Of a DNA stretch of 64,000 bases, positions 1 to 7,845 are shown in pieces (the first letter of the stretch is position 1; the number at the start of each line of letters is the position of its first letter). Source of the stretch: Bog-756 sp052326605 (GTDB lineage: Bacteria > Actinomycetota > Acidimicrobiia > Acidimicrobiales > RAAP-2); the NCBI GenBank assembly GCA_052326605.1, contig JBKQMB010000042.1:21520-85519 (forward strand), written 5' to 3'. The translations under genes were made by a program, and so were the position numbers. A model generated the notes under the pieces. The model did not search any database. It was not told the origin of the DNA and saw only the letters and a program-made list of their open reading frames with translations.

Positions 1-432
1 GCCTGGTTCGACTACGCCTATGAGGGGCCGCCCACCTGTGTCCACGGGGGCGTCATCGCCGAGACCTTCGACGAAGTGCTGGGAGCGGCCAACATGGTGG
101 CCGGCAACCCGGGCATGACCGGAACCCTGAAGGTGCGGTATCGCAAGCCGACACCCCTCCGGACCGGACTCCGCATCGAGGCCCGGTGCCTCGGCCGTGA
201 CGGTCGCAAGGTCCACACCTGGGCAGGGATCTACCACGGCGACCTGCTGACCGCCGAAGCCGACGGGCTGTTCATCGAGGTCCAGCCATCGCAGTTCCTC
301 GCCATCGCCGAAGGGAACGTCGACAGCGCTGATCCGCTCATGCTGGAGGCCATCCGGGCGGAGGCCATCCGGGTGGGGGCGGCATCCGACGTCCAGGGCT
401 CGGTCGACCCGGCCGAACTGCCTTCTCCCTGA
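1..432 (+). CDS. PaaI/THEM4-like acyl-CoA thioesterase (5' end outside window)
   Basis: The reading frame is already open at base 1, so the N-terminus lies upstream of the window. The visible 143 residues are a hotdog-fold domain. The family motif HGGVIAETFDEVLG, whose His-Gly-Gly segment lines the thioester pocket, is near the start, followed by GMTGTLKVRYRKPTP, typical of small acyl-CoA thioesterases that hydrolyse acyl-CoA to free acid and CoA in the cytoplasm. The next gene starts 12 nt after the stop, so the two are probably co-transcribed. Substrate unknown; the fold call is firm. Confidence 0.8.
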   Translation, partial: AWFDYAYEGPPTCVHGGVIAETFDEVLGAANMVAGNPGMTGTLKVRYRKPTPLRTGLRIEARCLGRDGRKVHTWAGIYHGDLLTAEADGLFIEVQPSQFLAIAEGNVDSADPLMLEAIRAEAIRVGAASDVQGSVDPAELPSP

Positions 433-444
433 GCGCCAGGAGCG

Positions 445-1011
445 GTGGCGGCGTCGGTGGAGGAGTTCTCGGCGAACTCTGGTCAACCCGGGCCGGTGCA
501 GGTGCGGAAGGCCGTGCCCGACGATGCGCCGGCCATCGCTGTGGTCCACGTGGCCTCGTGGCAGTTGGCCTATGCGGGGTTGCTGCCCAGCGAGTTCCTC
601 GCCGGCCTGTCGGTCGAGAACCGGGCGCGGCACTGGGAAGCGACCATCGCCGCCTGCTCGCGTGATCATCTGATGGTCGTCGAGGTCGGGGACGCGGTGG
701 CCGGTTTCGCCCATGCGGGCCCGAGCCGGGACGAGGATGCCGGGCCCGCCACCGCTGAGCTCTACACGCTCTACCTGGCGCCCCATGCCTGGGGGCTGGG
801 CATCGGCCGGGCCCTCCACGACAGTGCGTTGGAACAACTGGCAGCCGACGGTTGCGCTACGGCCACGCTGTGGCACCTCGGCACCAACCGGCGGGCCCGC
901 GCATTCTACGAGCGACAGGGATGGTCGCAGATCGACGGTGTGCGAACCCAGGCGTTCGGGGGGCACGTTGTCACCGACTACCGACTGGGGCGATCACTGA
1001 CCACACGGTGA
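445..1011 (+). CDS. GNAT family N-acetyltransferase
   Basis: A 188-residue protein that would transfer an acetyl group from acetyl-CoA to an unknown amine. Motif A (WGLGIGRALH, about residues 113-122) is the CoA pyrophosphate-binding loop, and the segment NRRARAFYERQGW near the C-terminus is the usual GNAT motif B. The start is GTG, preceded by AGGAG 2 nt upstream of the codon, so the ribosome site is close. It follows the thioesterase in a likely two-gene unit and converges on the acyl-CoA ligase. Family clear, substrate unknown. Confidence 0.8.
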   Translation: MAASVEEFSANSGQPGPVQVRKAVPDDAPAIAVVHVASWQLAYAGLLPSEFLAGLSVENRARHWEATIAACSRDHLMVVEVGDAVAGFAHAGPSRDEDAGPATAELYTLYLAPHAWGLGIGRALHDSALEQLAADGCATATLWHLGTNRRARAFYERQGWSQIDGVRTQAFGGHVVTDYRLGRSLTTR

Positions 1012-1021
1012 CGTCCGGCCC

Positions 1022-1041
1022 GACCCGGCCGGCGCGGGGTC
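1022..1041. terminator. Weak GC hairpin between convergent genes
   Basis: GACCC and GGGTC form a 5-bp stem around a 10-nt loop in the 28-bp gap between the GNAT and ligase genes. There is no T-run on either strand. Weak candidate. Confidence 0.3.
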
Positions 1042-2590
1042 AGATCTTGGATCGACCCTCCCAGTAGGGATCGCGCAGCTTGCGCTTGTACAGCTTGCCG
1101 TTGGGGTCCCGGGGAAGGGCCTCGGTGAAGTCGATCGACTTGGGCGTCTTGAACTTGGCCAACCGGGTGGCGCAGTACTCGAGGATCTCCTCGGCCAGCT
1201 CGGGGGAGGGCTCGACTCCCTCGGCCGGCTCGATGACCGCTTTGATCTCCTCGCCCCAGTCGTCGTTGGGGACACCGAAGACGGCCACGTCGCCGACCTT
1301 GGGCATGCCCAGCAGGACGTTCTCGATCTCGGCGGGATAGACGTTGGCCCCGCCCGAGATGATCATGTCGATCTTGCGGTCGCGGAGGAAAAGGTAGCCG
1401 TCCTCGTCGATCAGGCCGACATCGCCGACGGTGAAGAACTTGCCGATGCGATTGCCGGCCGTCTTTTCCTGGTCCTTGTGGTACGAGAAGTCACCGGTCT
1501 GCATCGACATGTACACGGTGCCGATCACGTTGGGCTCCTCGACCCTGTTGCCTGCGTCGTCGAAGATGGCGATCTCGGAGATCGGCCACGCCTTCCCGAC
1601 GGTGCCCGGCTTGAGCAGCCACTCATCGGCGGTGACCAGGGTGCCGCCGCCCTCGGAGGCTGCGTAGTACTCGTCGATGGCGTTGCCCCACCATTCGATC
1701 ATCTTGTACTTGACGTCCACCGGGCACGGCGCTGCCGCGTGGATCATGTGCTGCAGCGAAGACACGTCGTAGCTGGTGCGGACTTCCTCGGGCATTGCCA
1801 GCAGCCGGTGGAACTGGGTGGGCACCATGTGGGAGGTGGTCACCTGGTACTTCTCGATGAGCTGGAGCATCTCCTCGGGGATCCACTTGTCCATGAGCAC
1901 CACGGTGTGGCCCAGGTGGACAGAGGCGCCCGAGTACCGCAGGACGGCGGTGTGGTAGAGCGGAGAGCCCACGATGTGGACGTTGTCCTCCCGAGGCTGC
2001 ACCCCGAAGAGGAACAGGATCCCCGACAGACCGAGGGCCATCTCCTCGGGCGTGGCCCCGCTGAGCGGTCGGAACACGCCCTTCGGGTTGCCGGTGGTTC
2101 CCGAGGTGTAGTTCATGACGTCGCCGACAGTGCGGTCGGAGGGATCGTCGGTGGGCTGGTTGTCCCGCATGGTGGCATAGGAGCCGAAGCCGATGATCTC
2201 GCCGACGGCGAAGCACACCGACGAGGGGAGCTCGGCCTCCTCCGCCGCCTCGAGGGCCACGTCGGTGAACCGCTCGTGGGCGACGAATGCCTTGGCTTCC
2301 GAGTCCTGCAGGACGTAGGCCACCTCCGGGCCGACCAGGTGGTGGTTGATGGGCACCAGGTACCACCCGGCCTGCAGGGCGGCCAGATAGAGCTCGAACA
2401 TCTCCACGCAGTTGGGGAGGAGGGTGGCCACCACGTCGCCGGGCTGGAGGTTGAGGTTACGGAGGCCGTGCACGACCTGGTTGGCCCGCCCCAGCAGTTG
2501 GCCGGCGGTGTACTCGGCGCCGTCGGGTGCCACCAGAGCCAGATGCTCCGGATCCTCGTGTGCCAGTGCCCAGAATCCCAGATCGCCCAT
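1040..2590 (-). CDS. Fatty acyl-CoA synthetase (AMP-forming, FadD-like)
   Basis: 516 residues of the ANL adenylation superfamily, which activates a carboxylic acid with ATP to acyl-AMP and then acyl-CoA. The ATP loop YTSGTTGNPKGV is at 161-172. The hinge region GDVGLIDEDGYLFLRDRKIDMI is followed by SGGANVYPAEIE, and the catalytic lysine lies in PRDPNGKLYKRKL near residue 500. Length and motif spacing are normal, so it looks active. The ATG has AGGA about 5 nt upstream. It diverges from an SDR across an intergenic region with a KstR-like palindrome, so a fatty-acid or sterol side-chain substrate is possible. The exact substrate cannot be read from sequence. Confidence 0.87.
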   Translation of the reverse strand: MGDLGFWALAHEDPEHLALVAPDGAEYTAGQLLGRANQVVHGLRNLNLQPGDVVATLLPNCVEMFELYLAALQAGWYLVPINHHLVGPEVAYVLQDSEAKAFVAHERFTDVALEAAEEAELPSSVCFAVGEIIGFGSYATMRDNQPTDDPSDRTVGDVMNYTSGTTGNPKGVFRPLSGATPEEMALGLSGILFLFGVQPREDNVHIVGSPLYHTAVLRYSGASVHLGHTVVLMDKWIPEEMLQLIEKYQVTTSHMVPTQFHRLLAMPEEVRTSYDVSSLQHMIHAAAPCPVDVKYKMIEWWGNAIDEYYAASEGGGTLVTADEWLLKPGTVGKAWPISEIAIFDDAGNRVEEPNVIGTVYMSMQTGDFSYHKDQEKTAGNRIGKFFTVGDVGLIDEDGYLFLRDRKIDMIISGGANVYPAEIENVLLGMPKVGDVAVFGVPNDDWGEEIKAVIEPAEGVEPSPELAEEILEYCATRLAKFKTPKSIDFTEALPRDPNGKLYKRKLRDPYWEGRSKI

Positions 2591-2883
2591 GATGTCCTGC
2601 TTCCCCTACGCCGGTCATTGCCGGTTGCTTTGCCGGCTTGTGCCGGGTGTTCGGATCGGAACGTCCCGGCCTCTCGGGCCGTCCCGCAGGTCGTGCCTCC
2701 GGCCTGCGGTGTCGCCCGTATCGGCCGCCCCGAGGATGATGGCCGGGGTGGCGCCGTCCCGGTGGGGACGCTAGAACAGGTTCTCGTATACGGTCAACCG
2801 CCACCTGGGTGCGGTCCGGCGTGCAGGCCGCCGGCGCTGCCGGGCGGGGCCCGCGGACAATCGATGCAGAGGAGCAGCATGCA
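2591..2883. other. Divergent intergenic region, acyl-CoA ligase / SDR
   Basis: 293 bp with no convincing gene. It holds the 5' ends of two divergent genes, a palindrome at 2772-2785 and a TA-rich GTATAC at 2786-2791 that could serve as a -10 element toward the SDR. Confidence 0.5.
2772..2785. promoter_or_regulatory. KstR-like operator palindrome
   Basis: TAGAACAGGTTCTC contains the perfect inverted repeat AGAAC-AG-GTTCT. It fits the core TnnAACnnGTTnnA described for KstR, the TetR-type repressor of mycobacterial cholesterol catabolism, except for the last base. A GTATAC -10-like element follows directly, so a bound repressor could block transcription of the SDR. No kstR gene is in the window. 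Confidence 0.4.
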
Positions 2884-3822
2884 ATGAGTGGATTCCTTGA
2901 GGGCAAGGTCGTGGCCATCACCGGTGCCGGCGGCGGCATCGGTCGGGCGGTGGCGCTGGCCGCGGCGGCAGAGGGGGCCAGGGTGGTGGTTGCCGACATC
3001 GGCGTCTCGCTGGCCGGCGGAGACCCCACCAGCGAGGTGGCCGAGGCCCTGGTGGGCGAGATCGAGGCCGGCGGGGGCGAGGCGGTTGCCGCGGCACACA
3101 GCGTGACCACCCTCGAGGGCGGTGAAAAGATCGTCGGCGCCGGCGTGGAGCGCTGGGGCCGGATCGATGGAGTGGTGGCCATCGCGGGCATCCTGCGGGA
3201 GCGGATGCTCTTCAACATGTCCGAGGACGAGTGGGATGCGGTCATCGAGACCCACCTCAAGGGCCACTTCACCGTCTTCCGGGCGGCGTCGGCCGTCATG
3301 CGCAAGCAGGAGGGTGGCGGATCGCTGGTCGCCTTCACCTCCGGCGCCTTCGCCGGCAGTGTCGCCCAGGCCAACTATGCGGCGGCCAAGGGGGGCATCG
3401 TCTCGCTGGTCCGCTCGGCGGCCGCCGGCCTCGACCGATACGGCATCAGGGCCAACGCCGTCGCCCCGGTGGCCCGCACCCGCATGTCGGCCAATGTCCC
3501 GATGGAGCTGGCGGAGATGGGCGATCCCGAGGACGTGGCGCCGTTGGTCGTCTACCTCCTGTCCGATCAGGCCCGGCACGTGACCGGGCAGGTCTACACC
3601 TCGGTCGGCCCGAAGATCGCCGTGTGGAACCAGCCCCGCGAGGTGCGGGCCGTGTACGCGGACGGTCGGTGGACGCCCGAGCAGATCGCGGCGCGGCTGG
3701 ACTCGACCGTGGGGCAGGAGCGCATGCCGCTCCTCGACCAACTCGAGGCGTACCGCAAGGCGGCCGAGACCAAGGCGGCCGAGACCAAGGCAGCCGAGAC
3801 CAAGGCGGCGTCCGTATCGTAG
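2884..3822 (+). CDS. Short-chain dehydrogenase/reductase with KAAET-repeat tail
   Basis: 312-residue NAD(P)-dependent SDR. The cofactor loop TGAGGGIG is near residue 15, and the catalytic Tyr and Lys lie in NYAAAKGG. The ATG at 2884 is chosen over upstream in-frame GTG because AGGAG sits about 9 nt before it and the SDR fold begins at once. After the core (about residue 250) there is a C-terminal extension, as in several actinobacterial SDRs linked to sterol or fatty-acid oxidation, ending in three copies of a five-residue KAAET-type repeat. It diverges from the acyl-CoA ligase. A hydroxyacyl-CoA or hydroxysteroid substrate is plausible but unproven. Confidence 0.82.
   Translation: MSGFLEGKVVAITGAGGGIGRAVALAAAAEGARVVVADIGVSLAGGDPTSEVAEALVGEIEAGGGEAVAAAHSVTTLEGGEKIVGAGVERWGRIDGVVAIAGILRERMLFNMSEDEWDAVIETHLKGHFTVFRAASAVMRKQEGGGSLVAFTSGAFAGSVAQANYAAAKGGIVSLVRSAAAGLDRYGIRANAVAPVARTRMSANVPMELAEMGDPEDVAPLVVYLLSDQARHVTGQVYTSVGPKIAVWNQPREVRAVYADGRWTPEQIAARLDSTVGQERMPLLDQLEAYRKAAETKAAETKAAETKAASVS
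3760..3804 (+). repeat. Three tandem 15-bp repeats at the SDR 3' end
   Basis: The unit GCGGCCGAGACCAAG occurs three times in a row, the third with one change. It encodes an Ala/Glu/Thr/Lys-rich tail. The reading frame is kept, so copy number could vary by slippage without harm. Confidence 0.85.
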
Positions 3823-3826
3823 GTGT

Positions 3827-3859
3827 CGCCGGACCGACCGCAGGGCGGCCGGTCCGGCG
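3827..3859. terminator. Hairpin between convergent SDR and VOC genes
   Basis: CGCCGGACCG and CGGTCCGGCG form a perfect 10-bp stem around a 13-nt loop, filling almost the whole 43-bp gap. No T-run follows, so it could act as a two-way terminator or RNA 3'-end stabiliser. Confidence 0.5.
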
Positions 3860-3865
3860 CCGACC

Positions 3866-4231
3866 CTAGGAGACTGCGAGCACGCAGAACTCGTTACCCT
3901 CGGGGTCGGCCAGCACCACCCACCCCTCGTCCCCGGTCTGGCCGACCGATGCCCGGGTGGCCCCGAGCGCTTCGAGGCGCTCGACCTCGAGCTCCTGATC
4001 GTCCGGGCGCAGGTCGAGATGAAGCCGGTTCTTGACGGACTTCGACTCGGGAACAGCGAGGAAGAGCAGTGGCGGGACCGCCCCGTGGTCCGGGTGCCCG
4101 ACCGCCGGTTCCACCCGGACGTCGCCGTCGCCGTCGATCCCGTGCTCCCATCCGAGCACCGCCGACCAGAATCGGGCCAGCGACAATGGCTCCACCGCGT
4201 CGATGCTGAGGGTGGCGATCTGTGACGGCAT
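3866..4231 (-). CDS. VOC (glyoxalase/bleomycin-resistance-like) protein
   Basis: 121 residues of the vicinal oxygen chelate superfamily. An N-terminal IDAVEPLSLARFWSAVLGW half is followed by a second beta-alpha-beta module ending in VLADPEGNEFCVL, the usual C-terminal strand. Such proteins act as isomerases, dioxygenases or drug-binding proteins; this one cannot be assigned. The ATG at 4231 has GGGAG 6 nt upstream. The ATG at 4237 would sit directly against that ribosome site. Confidence 0.78.
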   Translation of the reverse strand: MPSQIATLSIDAVEPLSLARFWSAVLGWEHGIDGDGDVRVEPAVGHPDHGAVPPLLFLAVPESKSVKNRLHLDLRPDDQELEVERLEALGATRASVGQTGDEGWVVLADPEGNEFCVLAVS

Positions 4232-4431
4232 GGGCATCTCCCGATTCGGGTCGACTCGCGGCCAGTCTGCCCCTTTGCGGCTGTCGTGGGAACCCGTCCG
4301 TCCGAACCCACTTTGACATCTCGTGCGCCATCGGTCAGTGCTCGGGCAGTCAGGAATGGCAGATGCCTGACGAGGAGAGACAGGCGGGACACCAATCCGG
4401 CGGGCCGGTCATGCGCTCTCCGGAAGGGCAG

Positions 4432-5390
4432 GTGACCCGGCGCGCACTTCCCGCTCCCGCAGCGCTGCCGCTCCCCTCGGCGTGGGACTCACTGTCATCC
4501 TCACCGGATGCAGCACCGCCGGCACGACGCCATCGACCACTCCTAATCCGGCTTCCACCAGCACCTACAGCCTGATCCCGGAACCACAGGCCGGGTATCA
4601 GCCCATCTACGGCTTCATCTCGTCAGCCAAGAAGACCGCCGATATGACCATGTATGCGTTGTCCGATCCCCAGGCCGATGCCACCCTCGTTGCCGATGCG
4701 GAGAGAGGGGTGGCGGTGCGAGTCCTGCTCAACAGCGACTCTGCAGGTGGAGGTGGCGCAGCGGTCAACCAAGCGGCCTGTCACGATCTGAACTCGAACG
4801 GGATCACGGTCACGTTCGATGCTGACTTCAACGACACGAGTCCTCCGCCCACCCGGGGCGTGGTGCCCGTAGGCTCGGAATCGATCTGGTCCCCGGGAGA
4901 ACGGGCAGGATTGGTCAACCTCACAGGTGCTGCTCGTCCCGACTCCACGCTGTACACCGAGAACGAGCAGCTGGACAGCACGCCTGTCGAGCAGGCTCTC
5001 GTGGCCGATGCCGCGAAGGGGGTCACCGTCGACGTGGTGATGACGCACTCATCTTCCTATGTCAATGGGTTCGATACCCTGATTGCTGGTGGCGTACATG
5101 TGCACTTGTACTACAGCCAGACTCCGCTCTACATCCAAGCCAAGGCCCTCTCGGTCAACGAAGAGACGGTGTACGTGGGGAGCATAAACTACGTGACGTC
5201 CAGCACGAACGACGATCGCAACATGGGGATCATCACCACCGACCCGACCGTGGTCCGGGGCATCACGACAACGACGGCGAGCGATTCCGCCGGCGCCACC
5301 CCCTGCAATCCCAGTAGCTCCGGCTCCGGTTCGCTTTCCACGACGACGACCCCTGCTTCCAGCACCCCGGCTCCGACCTCGAGCGGTTGA
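4432..5390 (+). pseudogene. Decayed phospholipase-D-like lipoprotein gene
   Basis: The frame from GTG 4482 encodes 302 residues resembling exported PLD-domain proteins (YSLIPEPQAGYQPIYGFI; VYVGSINY; GIITTD) with a lipobox LTGC. Three lesions are visible. First, restoring one C in the CCCC run at 4473-4476 joins GTG 4432 into a full lipoprotein signal peptide (MTRRALPAP... to LTGC), so the current frame has lost its N-terminus. Second, between NSNGITV and TFDADF (near base 4812) the stretch that should carry the first HKD motif is absent. Third, the second HKD reads Q219-A-K221 with the Asp also changed, so His and Asp are gone. The Thr/Ser tail is intact. It looks less GC-rich than its neighbours. 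A binding role for the remnant is possible, but catalysis is not expected. Confidence 0.6.
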
Positions 5391-5674
5391 ACCGGACGCC
5401 AGGTGGCTGAACTGCTCCCCTGCCCGGGTCAGGGGCTGCTCGGCGCTCTCCTCGTCCAGGGTGCCGTCGCCGGGAGTGCGGCGCTTCGCCCGCGCTTGTC
5501 CGTACGGTTGACGGAAGGCGAGCAGTCGGTCGGGGCGAGGGTTGGAATACCTTCGGCCCCTCCTTCATCAGGACGGGCCAGTTCGACAACCATCGCCACG
5601 CCTCGTTGCCGAACCCGACTCGGCCTGAGCCGGAGGCGGAGGACCCGGTCCCGGTCCCGGTCCAGCAAGGTACG
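5391..5674. other. 284-bp gap between convergent genes, no gene seen
   Basis: It lies between the decayed PLD gene and the lgt-like gene. I see no convincing ORF, RNA or strong hairpin. Confidence 0.4.
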
Positions 5675-6727
5675 TCAGCCCTCGTCAGGTGTCCCCTGGG
5701 TGGCAACGCCCGACCCGATGGGGGCCGGCGCGTCCGTGTCGCCGACCGAAGCGGCTCCGCCCCCTGGGTCCTGGTTCGCGTCGCCGTGCTCGTCCGCGTG
5801 GGCCGCACCACTGGTCAGGTCGGTCCGGCCGTCGCCTCCCACGCCTCCCACGCCTCCCACGCCTCCCTCGCCTCGCCTCCAGCGTCGGAGCGGTCCGATC
5901 CGGGAGATAAGCAGAAGCGTCCCTGCGACTGCCAGCAGGATGCCTGCGCCCTGGACCAGCAATGAACCGAGGTGCCCGTCCTCGCCGAGCCAGAGATGTT
6001 CGTCGAAGAAGCGTTCGATGCCCCACAGCACCATGCCCACGCCGATGACGATGCCTGCAGGCGGCAGGACCCGGGCGGGGGGAGTGGTGGCCGGTGACGC
6101 ATCCCCGACCTCCTCGACCGATGCGGCGGCAACCGCAGCCGGCACCGGCGAGATGGAACGCAGCCATCGTTCGACCAGAAGCAGGATGCCGAAGATGGTG
6201 AAGTCCTCGATGGACTGGAAGATCGGCACCGGGAGCCGTTTGCCCACCTGTCCTGCGTAGTACATGCCGAACCACTGGTTGGTCGGGTGCCCACCTCCGG
6301 CCACCATGAGCTGGGGGCCGAGCAGGCGGCCGATACCCCAGCAGGCCATGAGCACCGGGGCCATCAGGTCGGCGAAGCGCATGCTCGGGAGTTGAGGGCA
6401 CCGTCGTCTCGAGCTGACGATGGCGACCGGCACGGCGAAGAGGAGACCGCCGAACGACGAGAGCCCTCCCTGCCAGATGGCGAAGACCTGCGCCGGATGG
6501 TGCGAGTAGAAGGAGAAATTGGAGACCACGTGGAGGGCTCGGGCTCCGACGATCGCCGCCACGACAACCCAGAGGAACATGCCGGTCACCCACTGCCACG
6601 GATACCCGGCGTTGCGCACTCTGCGCTCGGTGTACCGCAGGCCGAACCAGAAGGTCAGGGCCAACCCGATCCCGTAGGTGTGCACCTCGAGGAACCAGAT
6701 GTGGAACGCGACGGGGATCGGTCTCAT
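5675..6727 (-). CDS. Lgt-like membrane protein (prolipoprotein diacylglyceryl transferase family, atypical)
   Basis: 350-residue polytopic protein with several hydrophobic helices and Lgt-like landmarks: an N-terminal VHTYGIGLAL helix, GGLSSFGGLL near residues 87-96 and WGIGRLLG at 130-137. Lgt moves diacylglycerol from phosphatidylglycerol to the lipobox Cys. The Arg of the GRxGNFxNxE signature is present (R134), but the following Asn and Glu are not recognisable, so activity is uncertain. The tail is hydrophilic, with Gly-Gly-Val repeats. ATG 6727 is preferred because the Lgt fold begins there; an in-frame GTG at 6817 would add 30 hydrophilic residues. Neither start has a clear ribosome site. 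Confidence 0.6.
   Translation of the reverse strand: MRPIPVAFHIWFLEVHTYGIGLALTFWFGLRYTERRVRNAGYPWQWVTGMFLWVVVAAIVGARALHVVSNFSFYSHHPAQVFAIWQGGLSSFGGLLFAVPVAIVSSRRRCPQLPSMRFADLMAPVLMACWGIGRLLGPQLMVAGGGHPTNQWFGMYYAGQVGKRLPVPIFQSIEDFTIFGILLLVERWLRSISPVPAAVAAASVEEVGDASPATTPPARVLPPAGIVIGVGMVLWGIERFFDEHLWLGEDGHLGSLLVQGAGILLAVAGTLLLISRIGPLRRWRRGEGGVGGVGGVGGDGRTDLTSGAAHADEHGDANQDPGGGAASVGDTDAPAPIGSGVATQGTPDEG
5834..5869 (-). repeat. 9-bp tandem repeat in the lgt-like tail
   Basis: GCCTCCCAC is repeated three times and followed by a near-copy. On the coding strand it gives a Gly-Gly-Val run. Low-complexity, slippage-prone. Confidence 0.8.
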
Positions 6728-6916
6728 GGGGAAGTGGGTCTCATGGTCAACGGGCGCCGGATCAGAGACGCAATCGACGCCCTCCCAGTATGCCCCAGGT
6801 CCCCGGTAGGGTGACACCGGGCAGACCGGCCGACCGACCCGGCCGGTCAGGCGCCCCGATCACAACCAGCTGCAGGTCGCCGTGCGGTAGCGCACGAGCC
6901 AGGACAAGGGGGAGCA

Positions 6917-7714
6917 ATGGGATCGCTATCTGGCAAGGTCGCCGTCGTCACCGGTGGCGGATCAGGGATCGGGCTGGCCACGGCCACCCGCCTGGCCGAG
7001 GCCGGGGCGTCAGTGGCCGTCGTCGACCTCGACGGTTCGTCGGCCGAGCGCGTGGCCGGTGAGCTCGGAGGCCTGGCCCTGCAGGCCGACGTCGGTCGAT
7101 CCGACGACTGGCCGGGCATCGTGGAGGCGGTCGTCACCCGCTTCGGCGGCATCGACCTCGCGCACCTCAATGCGGGGGTGACGACGGGAGAAGCGGATAT
7201 CACCAAGGTCACCGACGACATCTACCGGCGAGCAGTGGGTGTCAATGTCGACGGCGTCGTGTTCGGCGTCCGGGCGTTGGTCCCCGCACTGTCGGCGCGC
7301 GGGGGCGGTGCCATCGTCGCCACCGCATCACTGGCCGGCCTGATCGGCTTCTCACCCGATCCCATCTACTGCTTGACCAAGCATGCCGTCGTCGGTCTCG
7401 TGCGGTCGCTCGGGCCCCAGTTGGCTGAGCACCACATCACCATCAACGCGGTGTGCCCGAGCATCGTGGACACCCCGTTGATCGACGAAATGCGGGAGGT
7501 ACTGGAGGGAAGCGGGTTCCCCCTGATCGACGTGGCCACGGTGTCAGAGGCGGTCTTCGACCGCCTCGTGGGCGAGGAGACGGGTGAGGCGATGGTGATC
7601 CAGGCCGGCCGGGAGGCCCTGCCGTTCCGCTTCGCCCGACCGCCCGGTCCTCGGGCCGGCGGCACGGTGGGTCAGATGCCACCCGAGGAGTTCGCCGCCC
7701 ACGATCAGGGATGA
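6917..7714 (+). CDS. Short-chain dehydrogenase/reductase
   Basis: 265 residues. The NAD(P) loop TGGGSGIG is near residue 13, NAG appears as LNAGVT, the catalytic Ser lies in TASLAG and the Tyr/Lys in IYCLTKHA. A complete classical SDR. A purine-rich AAGGGGGAG lies just before the ATG. The C-terminus departs from the usual DGG ending and instead carries a long helix-rich extension with FRFARPPGPR. Substrate unknown. It converges on the NlpC/P60 gene over a strong hairpin. Confidence 0.83.
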   Translation: MGSLSGKVAVVTGGGSGIGLATATRLAEAGASVAVVDLDGSSAERVAGELGGLALQADVGRSDDWPGIVEAVVTRFGGIDLAHLNAGVTTGEADITKVTDDIYRRAVGVNVDGVVFGVRALVPALSARGGGAIVATASLAGLIGFSPDPIYCLTKHAVVGLVRSLGPQLAEHHITINAVCPSIVDTPLIDEMREVLEGSGFPLIDVATVSEAVFDRLVGEETGEAMVIQAGREALPFRFARPPGPRAGGTVGQMPPEEFAAHDQG

Positions 7715-7736
7715 CCGCCGCCCGGTGCTGCGGGCG

Positions 7737-7775
7737 ACACCTGGCGGGCCGACGGCGGCCCGCCGCAGCAGGTGT
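7737..7775. terminator. Two-part hairpin between convergent genes
   Basis: An inner stem GCGGGCC/GGCCCGC (7 bp, 6-nt loop) sits inside an outer stem ACACCTG/CAGGTGT (7 bp) with a 5-nt bulge on one arm. There is no T-run. Probable shared terminator for the SDR and NlpC/P60 genes. Confidence 0.5.
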
Positions 7776-7845
7776 GGTCGAGGCCGCGGTGTTTCCGGTG
7801 GACGGTGACGGGCAGTTGCTCCCGCGTCGAGCCGAACTGCTCGAA

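Noticed and set aside
4482..5390. Active phospholipase D
   Set aside because: First HKD segment missing and second reads Q-x-K with Asp lost.
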